Source: Eubacteriales bacterium (GTDB lineage: Bacteria > Bacillota_A > Clostridia > Lachnospirales > Lachnospiraceae). From it: a stretch of DNA of 9,477 nt. Positions 1-6,534 of the stretch are shown here, in pieces (positions within the stretch are counted from its first letter, which is position 1; every line of letters begins with the position of its first letter). Where the stretch lies: positions 1 through 9,477 of the forward strand of contig JAUNAE010000131.1 in assembly GCA_030527765.1 (NCBI GenBank), written 5' to 3'. The translations under genes were made by a program, and so were the position numbers. The notes beneath the pieces were generated by a model. The model made no database searches and was not told where the DNA came from. It saw nothing but the letters and a program-made list of their open reading frames with translations.

Positions 1-1
1 G

Positions 2-172
2 GTGAAAGAGTCAGAAGCAAGAGTATGGCCTGAGGCTGAGAAGTGTCTCCAGGGTGAAAATCCAGAATGCTTGCTACATAAACCATGGAGGGAATCCGCA
101 GAATTAGTGGCATTTTTCCGAGAAGAGTGGTATCATGAAACCCAAACAGCGATGAATTCTACCATAATCTGA
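2..172 (+). CDS. C-terminal end of an unidentified protein (partial)
   Basis: A frame open from the left edge runs 56 codons and stops at TGA 170-172. The peptide is acidic and Trp-containing, and ends in FFREEWYHETQTAMNSTII. Its composition is protein-like, there are no internal stops, and the next gene follows 116 bp later in the same direction. This suggests the true 3' end of a gene starting outside the window. I do not recognise the family: no motif, membrane segment or repeat is visible in the fragment. A GTG at position 2 happens to be the first in-frame codon, but no ribosome binding site can be seen before it, so it should not be taken as the start. A chance open frame cannot be excluded at this length. 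Confidence 0.5.
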   Translation: MKESEARVWPEAEKCLQGENPECLLHKPWRESAELVAFFREEWYHETQTAMNSTII

Positions 173-175
173 CAA

Positions 176-188
176 GCCGCGAAGCGGC
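176..188. repeat. GCGAAGC mini-hairpin in the spacer before dac
   Basis: This is a perfect 5-bp inverted repeat, GCCGC-GAA-GCGGC, just after the stop of the upstream partial gene. Its core GCGAAGC is known as an unusually stable DNA mini-hairpin. The same design (5-bp stem, GAA loop, different outer bases) recurs at 9124-9136. No T-tract follows, so it is not a standard terminator. Confidence 0.55.
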
Positions 189-198
189 CTGCGTTCAT

Positions 199-238
199 GA
201 GTAAGTGGTGGAGCGGATTAAGAATGTCCGCGTTACTC
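199..238 (+). other. Bulged stem-loop, superficially like a T-box antiterminator
   Basis: GAGTAA (199-204) pairs with TTACTC (233-238), and GCGGA (213-217) pairs with TCCGC (227-231). An 8-nt one-sided bulge containing TGGTGGA separates the two helices. The layout recalls a T-box antiterminator, but there is no recognisable Stem I, no specifier loop and no competing terminator, and the DNA just upstream appears to be coding. It may be a transcript-end or leader structure; its function is unknown. Confidence 0.4.
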
Positions 239-248
239 TAATTACAAC

Positions 249-266
249 CGAGGAATAGATTCCTCG
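249..266 (+). other. Hairpin just upstream of the dac ribosome binding site
   Basis: CGAGGAA (249-255) and TTCCTCG (260-266) form a perfect 7-bp stem with a TAGA loop. It ends 8 nt before the GAAAGGA ribosome binding site (275-281). There is no T-tract. It could stabilise the mRNA 5' end or affect translation initiation. I saw no convincing -35/-10 pair between 173 and 288, so dac may be co-transcribed with the gene to its left. Confidence 0.4.
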
Positions 267-288
267 TCTAATACGAAAGGATACACGG

Positions 289-1527
289 ATGAAAACAAAT
301 AGAAAAAAAGGACACAGACTCCTTGCTGTTCTCCTGAGCCTTTCCCTGGCAGCGGCATCAGGAACAGCCGTTTTTGCAGAAGAGGCAGCGGCAACAGCAA
401 CAGCAACGCCGGAACCGGATCCCCATTCTTCATATTATTCTGAGAGTGCAACAACGGATGCGTTGCCGAACTGGGTGACCGGACCAAGTATAGAAGGACA
501 GGCAGCAGTTGTTATTGATTTGAATGACGGCGGCATTCTTTATGCAAAGAACGAGAATACCGTACTCTACCCGGCAAGTATCACGAAGATTCTGACAGCG
601 ATGCTTGCAATCCAGTATTTGAATCCGAAAGATCAATATGCTCTTACGGAGGCAGAAGCCTTCGGAATTGAGAGTGGAAGCTCCAGTATTTACGGTGGTA
701 CAGATGAGGTGTTTACGGTAGAGCAGGAAACCATGGCACTGATGCTGGAGTCTGCCAACGAGATGGCACTGGCACTGGCAGATCAGACTTCCGGTTCCGT
801 GAAGAAATTTACAGAACTTATGAACCGAACAGCTGCGAGACTGGGCTGCACCAACTCTCACTTTAACAATCCGCATGGTCTGCCGGATCCGAATCATTAC
901 ACAACAGCAGCGGATATGGCAAAGATCGCTTATGCGGCATGGGGCAATCCGTTGTTCCGAAAATACTCAACGACACTGCTTTATGAGATCCCGCCTACAA
1001 ATGTGCAGAAAGAGACAAGATATCTTCTGAATCATCACAAAATGATGAAAGGAAGAGATTATGAGTACGAAGGTGTGCGTGGAGGAAAAACAGGATATAC
1101 AACTCTGGCAGGTAATACACTTGTTACTTTTGCAGCGCGAGGAAATCTCATGGTTGCAGTGGTTGTACTGAATTCCGTTGGAGGGGCTTACGCAGATACG
1201 ACCAGTCTTCTGGATTACGCATTTGGTAATTTTGAGCGTATCCGTCTGGATCTTCCGTCGGATGAGCCGTCCATGGTCAACAGACTTCTGCCTTGCGAGC
1301 AGTTTATTCTGAAAGATTGCGGAGACGTGCGTCCGGTATACTTCACTTATCCGGCTTACGTGACCGTGCCGAAGGGTCTTGATATCTCCAAAATTCAGAG
1401 AGTCGTTACAAAAGAGAAAAATTATTTTGGAATTCCATCGTACTGGAATGAGTTTTATTATGAGGGAAATAAAATAGGAAGCGGCAGAATGTACGAAAGG
1501 GAGGTCCTTTCAGACCTCCTCTTGTGA
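289..1527 (+). CDS. D-alanyl-D-alanine carboxypeptidase (penicillin-binding protein, peptidase S11)
   Basis: A serine DD-carboxypeptidase of the DacF/PBP5 type, which removes the terminal D-Ala of peptidoglycan stem peptides outside the cytoplasmic membrane. Residues 1-30 form a signal peptide (Lys/Arg-rich start, Leu/Ala core, AVFA cleavage site), followed by an Ala/Thr/Pro/Ser-rich linker to about residue 60. All three penicillin-binding motifs are present in order: SxxK at S97-ITK100 (nucleophile S97), SxN at S155-A-N157, and KTG at 267-269. Residues from about 315 to 395 fit the PBP5-type C-terminal beta domain. The 412-residue length is normal. No clear amphipathic or transmembrane C-terminal anchor is seen; the protein ends in REVLSDLLL, encoded by a hairpin shared with the convergent gene. 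The ATG is supported by GAAAGGA 7 nt upstream. The family is certain, but the exact paralogue (dacA, dacB or dacF) is not. Confidence 0.95.
   Translation: MKTNRKKGHRLLAVLLSLSLAAASGTAVFAEEAAATATATPEPDPHSSYYSESATTDALPNWVTGPSIEGQAAVVIDLNDGGILYAKNENTVLYPASITKILTAMLAIQYLNPKDQYALTEAEAFGIESGSSSIYGGTDEVFTVEQETMALMLESANEMALALADQTSGSVKKFTELMNRTAARLGCTNSHFNNPHGLPDPNHYTTAADMAKIAYAAWGNPLFRKYSTTLLYEIPPTNVQKETRYLLNHHKMMKGRDYEYEGVRGGKTGYTTLAGNTLVTFAARGNLMVAVVVLNSVGGAYADTTSLLDYAFGNFERIRLDLPSDEPSMVNRLLPCEQFILKDCGDVRPVYFTYPAYVTVPKGLDISKIQRVVTKEKNYFGIPSYWNEFYYEGNKIGSGRMYEREVLSDLLL
1500..1519. terminator. Inverted repeat in the convergent gene overlap, possible bidirectional terminator
   Basis: GGAGGTC (1500-1506) and GACCTCC (1513-1519) are perfectly complementary across a 6-nt loop. 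The repeat lies within the last codons of dac, and the exonuclease stop codon falls in the loop. Downstream on the + strand there is only a delayed, broken T-rich stretch (GCTGTTTTTGAC about 20 nt later), and on the - strand only CTTTC. Termination in either direction is plausible by position but weak by sequence. Confidence 0.45.
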
Positions 1528-2517
1528 TTTGTGCTGGTGCTGTTTTTGACGGAGGAGTTCACGTTTGGCGATGATCTCCTCTTTTTGTTTTTGAAGAATG
1601 GAAGCAGGGGCGCTTTTCAAGGAACCCAGTTCAGTATAAGAAACAAGGCGAAGAGTCTTCATAGCAAAACACCGATTATTGTCGATTTTTCGAATGCGGA
1701 TTTTGCCCATGATCTCTCCATGTTCTTTGCAGAGAGCAAGACAGTAGTATGCTTTGGAATTATTGGAAAACCATCGAATGGTTCTCCTGGAAGGTGCCTT
1801 GCAGATCGGGCAGCAGGTACTGGAAACTTCTCGATCCCGAAGAGCCCGTTCTTTGGAAAGAAATTCCCGGGAAACATACTTGGAGTATCCCGGTCCTTCG
1901 ATCAAGGTTTCATCCTTTCTGGAAGAGGGATGCTGATAGCAGTCCAGAGACAGCGAAGATGCAAACTGTTCCGGGTTCAGATGACTCATAACCTCTCCGG
2001 TAAAATGAGCATCTTCCAGAGCACGATGGAATCCGTGGTTCTTTTCGATTTTCAGAAAGTCGATGGCGTACTCAAGAGAGCGTCTGTTTTGATAAGTTTC
2101 GAACTCCAGAGCAAAAAGTTTCTGAACATCCAGATATACCACCGGGCCCGGAAGAAGTTTCAGAAGATGGTAGTAATCCAGATTTCGCTGGAGTTCCATC
2201 ACATCCTGATCACCCCAGGTACAGAAGCAGTAATCTCCGTCCCGTCCTGCCCAGGCAAAAAAATCGGAAGCAGCCCTGGCAAAAGGAACTCCGTTCTGAA
2301 GATCTTTGTAATCTACATGGATTACATCGTGGATGCTGTTGTGAATCCAGTGGTAAACACTGGGCTGGATCAGACATTGAAAGCTGTCCAGTATCTCAAG
2401 ATGTTCATTCATTCGCACAGCACCGATCTCGATAATCTCAAAAGGAAGGCGAGGATTCGAGAATTGTTTGCCTTGAGGAGACTGGTTCCATTCCAGATCA
2501 AATACAATATAATTCAT
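1510..2517 (-). CDS. DEDDh 3'-5' exonuclease with Cys-rich C-terminal region (KapD/ERI-1-like)
   Basis: A 335-residue protein with an N-terminal DEDDh exonuclease fold (about residues 1-185), which cleaves nucleotides from 3' ends of RNA or DNA using two metal ions. The catalytic set is complete: D7 and E9 in FDLEWN, D105 in WGDQD, and H164 and D169 in HRALEDA. The DLEWN start and WG..D motif place it nearer the KapD/ERI-1 group than the DnaQ epsilon subunit. Residues 200-335 are an extra region: a Cys cluster (C235, C236, C239, then C259, C263, H266) that could bind zinc, then a charged, Gln/Lys-rich, probably helical tail. The ATG at 2517 is preceded by AAGGAGG (2528-2534) at 10 nt spacing. 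The gene is transcribed alone, converging on dac with an 18-bp overlap. Its substrate cannot be told; KapD is known as an inhibitor in sporulation control, but that role should not be transferred without evidence. Confidence 0.88.
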   Translation of the reverse strand: MNYIVFDLEWNQSPQGKQFSNPRLPFEIIEIGAVRMNEHLEILDSFQCLIQPSVYHWIHNSIHDVIHVDYKDLQNGVPFARAASDFFAWAGRDGDYCFCTWGDQDVMELQRNLDYYHLLKLLPGPVVYLDVQKLFALEFETYQNRRSLEYAIDFLKIEKNHGFHRALEDAHFTGEVMSHLNPEQFASSLSLDCYQHPSSRKDETLIEGPGYSKYVSREFLSKERALRDREVSSTCCPICKAPSRRTIRWFSNNSKAYYCLALCKEHGEIMGKIRIRKIDNNRCFAMKTLRLVSYTELGSLKSAPASILQKQKEEIIAKRELLRQKQHQHKSQEEV

Positions 2518-2581
2518 GAATATCGCACCTCCTTAATCATAATTTTACGCTCCCGTGATTTCGGTTCAATTACAAACACAA

Positions 2582-2610
2582 AGTATAGCAGACCCTTATG
2601 TTTCTGTAAA
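2582..2610 (-). promoter_or_regulatory. Sigma-A-type promoter of the exonuclease gene
   Basis: Read on the - strand, TTTACA (2610-2605) and TATACT (2587-2582) are separated by exactly 17 bp, and each matches consensus at 5 of 6 positions. The predicted start near 2575 gives a leader of about 58 nt before the ATG at 2517. Confidence 0.75.
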
Positions 2611-2802
2611 GAATTCGAGGAAATGTAACGGGTTGTTCCATAGGTAAATATGAGAAAAGTACATCGTAATTATTTACAATACTTCGAAGTAACTTAGCAT
2701 TGTCGGAGAATCTTCGCTGAGGAGTATCTCTGAAAAACCATCGATAATCAATTGCAAATGATAAATATTGTACGAAAACTGAATGGGCAGTTTTTAAGGA
2801 CC
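2611..2802. other. Non-coding intergenic stretch with short palindromes
   Basis: I see no convincing gene here on either strand. Visible structures are the perfect palindrome TACTTCGAAGTA (2680-2691) and a 7-bp hairpin, AAAACTG (2775-2781) with CAGTTTT (2788-2794), followed by one more T. No good + strand promoter was found before the terminator at 2803-2848. Any transcript ending there would have to start from a weak or atypical promoter in this stretch. Confidence 0.5.
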
Positions 2803-2848
2803 AATCGGGGTCGGGAATTCGAAAAAGGAATTTCTGACCCCGATTTTT
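2803..2848 (+). terminator. Isolated intrinsic terminator upstream of the T-box promoter
   Basis: AATCGGGGTC (2803-2812) pairs perfectly with GACCCCGATT (2836-2845). An inner helix around GAATTC (2815-2820) and GAATTT (2828-2833 region) closes a GAAAAAG loop, and TTTTT (2844-2848) follows. This is a good rho-independent terminator for the + strand. No + strand gene precedes it since dac ended at 1527. Confidence 0.75.
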
Positions 2849-2910
2849 GGAAAGGAGGAAAAACTTGGAGGCAATGATGTTGCGACCTTAGAGTATATTG
2901 AAAAATAGGC

Positions 2911-2940
2911 TTGACATATTGAAATTGTTCCATTTATAAT
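2911..2940 (+). promoter_or_regulatory. Sigma-A-type promoter for the T-box-ileS-glgP transcript
   Basis: A perfect TTGACA (2911-2916) and a perfect TATAAT (2935-2940) are 18 bp apart. The predicted transcription start is near 2947, about 60 nt before the recognisable T-box Stem I and about 425 nt before the ileS start. Confidence 0.85.
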
Positions 2941-2946
2941 GTTAGC

Positions 2947-3249
2947 GCATATATATGAAATCGATAACTCCTATGCAGTTATGAATCGATAACCATAAGA
3001 ACGATGATGGAGACAGTAGCCTGAGAACAGAACGCTTCAGCGATTCGGGGATGGTGGAAGCCCGATGCAAGTAAGTCCAGTTGAATATCACTCCGGAGTT
3101 TCATTTCCGAAAAAGGACAACCACAGTAAGAGATGACGGCTTTCCTCCGTTAACAGGAACATGTATCGGCAGTCGCCCGTACGTTGTAACAGGTGGTATA
3201 GAGAGAAAGCAGTTTTTCTTCGTCCTTTTACAAGGGCGAATTTTTTTTT
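2947..3249 (+). promoter_or_regulatory. T-box riboswitch, isoleucine-specific
   Basis: A leader RNA that senses uncharged tRNA-Ile and allows read-through into ileS. Stem I begins near 3005: GGAG (3009-3012) pairs with CTCC (3091-3094), AGTA of the loop-E motif is at 3015-3018, and the distal hairpin CGGG (3046-3049)/CCCG (3061-3064) carries the conserved GGTG (3053-3056). The specifier codon is ATC (3087-3089) in GAATATCACTCC, matching isoleucine. The T-box bulge lies in AGGTGGTAT (3191-3199). TGGT (3194-3197) can pair with the tRNA acceptor end ACCA, consistent with the A discriminator of tRNA-Ile. The antiterminator competes with the terminator at 3219-3249. A hairpin near the 5' end (2960-2990: ATCGATAACT with AGTTAT and CGAT, 4-nt bulge) precedes Stem I. 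The 3' half of the T-box differs from the common GGUGGNACCGCG form. Confidence 0.9.
3219..3249 (+). terminator. T-box-controlled intrinsic terminator
   Basis: TTCGTCCTT (3219-3227) pairs with AAGGGCGAA (3232-3240) through 9 bp including one G-U, with loop TTAC and a run of nine T (3241-3249). Its 5' arm overlaps sequence needed for the antiterminator, as expected for a T-box attenuator. Confidence 0.92.
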
Positions 3250-3372
3250 ACTTTGCAGGATTTTTTGATCCGGCAATATACAAAAGCTGACAAATAGCAG
3301 CTGTGAAGGTATGAGGTGTAGAACAGCTACTGTTTCGTTCGACTTAAATTTTTATTTGAGGAGGTAGAAACT
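3250..3372 (+). other. Untranslated leader between attenuator and ileS
   Basis: These 123 nt separate the attenuator from the ileS start codon. They hold an imperfect hairpin, AGCTGT (3299-3304) with ACAGCT (3323-3328), extended by three more pairs after a mismatch. The ribosome binding site GAGGAGGTAG lies at about 3358-3367. No open frame of interest is present. Confidence 0.5.
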
Positions 3373-6300
3373 GTGTACCAGAAAGTAGACACGAACCTGA
3401 ATTTCGTTGAGCGCGAAAAAAAGGTAGAAAAGTTCTGGAAAGACAACCAGATCTTTGAGAAGAGCATGGACTCCCGTAAGGAAGGGGAGACTTATACATT
3501 TTATGACGGACCGCCGACCGCAAACGGCAAGCCGCATATTGGTCATGTTCTGACTCGTGTAATCAAAGATATGATTCCGAGATATCGTACCATGAAGGGA
3601 TATATGGTTCCGCGTAAAGCCGGCTGGGATACCCATGGTCTTCCGGTAGAGCTTGAGGTAGAGAAGAAACTCGGTCTGGACGGCAAAGAGCAGATCGAAG
3701 AGTACGGTATGGAGCCATTTATCAAGCAGTGTAAAGAGAGTGTCTGGAAATACAAAGGAATGTGGGAGGATTTCTCCTCTACTGTTGGTTTCTGGGCAGA
3801 TATGGACAACCCGTACGTTACTTATGATGACAACTTCATTGAGTCTGAGTGGTGGGCTCTGAAACAGATCTGGGACAAGAAGCTTCTTTATAAAGGATTC
3901 AAGATTGTTCCTTACTGCCCACGTTGTGGAACTCCTCTTTCTGCACAGGAGGTGGCTCAGGGCTACAAGACTGTCAAAGAGAGATCTGCAATCGTTCGTT
4001 TCAAAGTTGTTGGAGAGGATGCTTATTTCCTGGCATGGACCACAACTCCGTGGACTCTGCCATCCAACGTTGCACTTTGCGTGAATCCGGAAGAGGTTTA
4101 CTGTAAGGTAAAAGCAGCAGACGGTTATACATATTATATGGCAAAAGCACTCCTGGATACTGTTCTGGGAAGTCTTGGAAGTGAAGAGCAGAAGGCATAT
4201 GAGGTTCTGGAGTCTTACACAGGTAAGGATCTGGAGTACAAGGAATATGAGCCGCTGTTCGCATGTGCCGGAGAAGCTGCAGCAAAACAGAAGAAAAAAG
4301 CTCACTTCGTAACCTGCGACGGTTATGTTACCATGGGCGACGGTACCGGTATCGTACATATTGCACCGGCATTTGGTGAGGATGATAACCGTGTCGGCCG
4401 CAAATATGATCTGCCATTCGTACAGTTCGTAGACGGCAAGGGTGAGATGACTCCTGAGACGCCATACGCAGGTGTTTTCGTGAAAAAAGCAGACCCGATG
4501 GTTCTCGTAGATCTGGACAAAGAGGGCAAGCTGTTCGCAGCACCGAAATTCGAGCATGACTATCCACACTGCTGGAGATGTGATACTCCACTGATCTACT
4601 ATGCACGTGAGTCCTGGTTTGTTAAGATGACAGCGGTTAAGGATGATCTGATCCGCAACAACAATACTATCAACTGGATTCCGGAGAGCATTGGTAAAGG
4701 ACGTTTCGGCGACTGGCTGGAGAATGTTCAGGATTGGGGAATTTCCCGTAACCGTTATTGGGGAACACCTCTGAACATCTGGCAGTGTGAGTGCGGACAT
4801 ATGCACTCTATCGGAAGCCGTCAGGAACTTTTCGAGATGAGTGGAAATGAGGCTGCGAAGACCGTTGAGCTTCATCGCCCATACATTGATGAGATTACTC
4901 TGAAGTGTCCGGAGTGCGGCAAAGAAATGCACAGAGTACCGGAGGTTATTGACTGCTGGTTTGACTCCGGAGCAATGCCTTTTGCACAGCATCATTATCC
5001 ATTTGAGAACAAAGAGCTGTTCGAAAAACAGTTCCCGGCAGACTTTATTTCTGAGGCTGTAGACCAGACTCGTGGATGGTTCTATTCTCTTCTTGCAGAG
5101 TCTACCATTCTGTTCAACAAGGCTCCGTACAAGAACGTTATCGTTCTGGGTCATGTTCAGGATGAGAACGGCCAGAAGATGAGTAAATCCAAAGGAAATG
5201 CAGTTGATCCGTTTACCGCACTGGAGACTCTTGGTGCAGATGCGATCCGCTGGTATTTCTATATCAACAGTGCTCCGTGGCTGCCGAACCGTTTCCATGA
5301 CAAAGCAGTTGTGGAAGGTCAGAGAAAATTCATGAGTACTCTGTGGAATACCTATGCATTCTTCGTACTCTATGCAAATATTGATGAATTCGATGCAACC
5401 AAATACACTCTGGAATATGACAAGCTTCCGGTTATGGACAAATGGCTGCTCAGCAAGCTGAACACTGTTGTGAAGACCGTGGATGAGTGCCTTGGCTCCT
5501 ACAAGATTCCGGAGAGTGCAAGAGCTCTGCAGGAATTCGTAGATGATATGAGTAACTGGTATGTCAGAAGAAGCCGTGAGCGTTTCTGGGCAAAGGGAAT
5601 GGAGCAGGATAAGATCAATGCTTACATGACTCTTTATACCGCACTTGTTACCATCGCAAAAACCGCAGCACCGATGATTCCGTTTATGACAGAGGATATC
5701 TACCAGAACCTGGTAAGAAGCATTGATGCAGATGCTCCTGAGAGCATTCATCTGTGTGACTTCCCGACTGTTCGCGAAGAGTGGATTGACAAAGATCTGG
5801 AAGCAAACATGGAAGAGCTTCTGAAGATCGTAGTTCTGGGACGTGCCGCAAGAAATACAGCAAACATTAAGAACCGTCAGCCGATTGGTACAATGTATGT
5901 CAAGGCTGCAGCAATGGATTCTTATTATACCGATATTATCGCAGACGAGCTGAATGTCAAAGAAGTTGCATTTACCGATGATGTGGAAGGATTTGTTTCC
6001 TACAGCTTCAAACCACAGCTTCGTACCGTTGGACCAAAATACGGCAAGCAGCTGAACGGCATTCGTCAGACACTGGCATCTCTGGATGGAAGCAAGGCTA
6101 TGGCAGAGCTTCGTGCAGAAGGTGCACTGAAATTTGAGGTGGACGGAGTGAATGTAGAGCTTACAGAGGCAGATCTTCTTATTGAGACTGCTCAGTCTGA
6201 GCGCTATGTCACAGAGTCCGAGGGAGAGGTTTCGGTAGTTCTTGATACCAGCCTTACTCCGGAACTGATTGAAGAAGGTTTTGTACGTGAGATCATCAGC

Positions 6301-6534
6301 AAGATTCAGACCATGCGTAAAGAAGCCGGCTTCGAAGTAATGGATCATATCCGTGTTTATGCACAGGGCAACGACAAGATTGCTGAGATTATGCAGAAGC
6401 ATGGCGATGATATAAAGAAAGATGTCCTCTGTGAGGAAATCATTCTTGATGCTACTGAAGGTTATTCCAAAGAATGGAATATCAACAAAGAGAAAGTTAC
6501 TTTAGCAGTAACAAGACTGGAGGAAAACGCATGA
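3373..6534 (+). CDS. ileS: Isoleucyl-tRNA synthetase, class 2 type (IleRS2)
   Basis: A cytoplasmic class I synthetase that charges tRNA-Ile with isoleucine and hydrolyses misformed Val-tRNA-Ile. The Rossmann domain carries HIGH at 55-58 and KMSKS at 602-606. The CP1 editing domain shows TTTPWTLPSN from T223 and GTGIVHIAPAFGEDD around H329-D338. Two zinc-site sets are visible: C182/C185 with C400/C403, and C472/C474 with C512/C515. The 1,053-residue length and the phrases ISRNRYWGTPL and KMSKSKGNAVDPF fit the longer IleRS2 type (about 1,030-1,060 residues), not the E. coli type of about 940. The start is GTG at 3373, preceded by GAGGAGGTAG at good spacing. Expression is under the isoleucine T-box upstream. 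The stop overlaps the start of glgP by 4 bp. IleRS2 enzymes are known for reduced mupirocin sensitivity; that this one is insensitive is inference. Confidence 0.98.
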   Translation: MYQKVDTNLNFVEREKKVEKFWKDNQIFEKSMDSRKEGETYTFYDGPPTANGKPHIGHVLTRVIKDMIPRYRTMKGYMVPRKAGWDTHGLPVELEVEKKLGLDGKEQIEEYGMEPFIKQCKESVWKYKGMWEDFSSTVGFWADMDNPYVTYDDNFIESEWWALKQIWDKKLLYKGFKIVPYCPRCGTPLSAQEVAQGYKTVKERSAIVRFKVVGEDAYFLAWTTTPWTLPSNVALCVNPEEVYCKVKAADGYTYYMAKALLDTVLGSLGSEEQKAYEVLESYTGKDLEYKEYEPLFACAGEAAAKQKKKAHFVTCDGYVTMGDGTGIVHIAPAFGEDDNRVGRKYDLPFVQFVDGKGEMTPETPYAGVFVKKADPMVLVDLDKEGKLFAAPKFEHDYPHCWRCDTPLIYYARESWFVKMTAVKDDLIRNNNTINWIPESIGKGRFGDWLENVQDWGISRNRYWGTPLNIWQCECGHMHSIGSRQELFEMSGNEAAKTVELHRPYIDEITLKCPECGKEMHRVPEVIDCWFDSGAMPFAQHHYPFENKELFEKQFPADFISEAVDQTRGWFYSLLAESTILFNKAPYKNVIVLGHVQDENGQKMSKSKGNAVDPFTALETLGADAIRWYFYINSAPWLPNRFHDKAVVEGQRKFMSTLWNTYAFFVLYANIDEFDATKYTLEYDKLPVMDKWLLSKLNTVVKTVDECLGSYKIPESARALQEFVDDMSNWYVRRSRERFWAKGMEQDKINAYMTLYTALVTIAKTAAPMIPFMTEDIYQNLVRSIDADAPESIHLCDFPTVREEWIDKDLEANMEELLKIVVLGRAARNTANIKNRQPIGTMYVKAAAMDSYYTDIIADELNVKEVAFTDDVEGFVSYSFKPQLRTVGPKYGKQLNGIRQTLASLDGSKAMAELRAEGALKFEVDGVNVELTEADLLIETAQSERYVTESEGEVSVVLDTSLTPELIEEGFVREIISKIQTMRKEAGFEVMDHIRVYAQGNDKIAEIMQKHGDDIKKDVLCEEIILDATEGYSKEWNINKEKVTLAVTRLEENA

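Noticed and set aside
2..288. A second T-box riboswitch upstream of dac
   Set aside because: There is no Stem I motif, specifier loop or terminator, and 2-172 reads as the end of a coding region; only the bulged hairpin at 199-238 is similar.
1531..2628. A 365-codon + strand frame over the exonuclease gene
   Set aside because: It is antisense to an exonuclease with complete catalytic residues, a promoter and a ribosome binding site; the translation shows no domain.
2851..2891. AAAGGAGG followed by ATGATG, a possible tiny ORF (MMLRP)
   Set aside because: Only five codons before TAG, just before a new promoter. A strong ribosome-binding-like sequence alone does not support a gene.
3081..3290. 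A 69-codon ORF across the T-box
   Set aside because: It spans the specifier loop, antiterminator and terminator, and its translation reflects the RNA structure; no ribosome binding site.
3352..6402. A 1,016-codon open frame antisense to ileS
   Set aside because: It runs opposite a fully recognisable ileS and its translation is Cys/His/Leu-rich with no family features. Long shadow frames are common opposite genes with this codon bias.
6474..6530. Upstream in-frame start for glgP, adding 19 residues
   Set aside because: It lies inside the ileS coding sequence without a good ribosome binding site; the ATG at 6531 has GGAGG 7 nt before it and gives the usual N-terminus.
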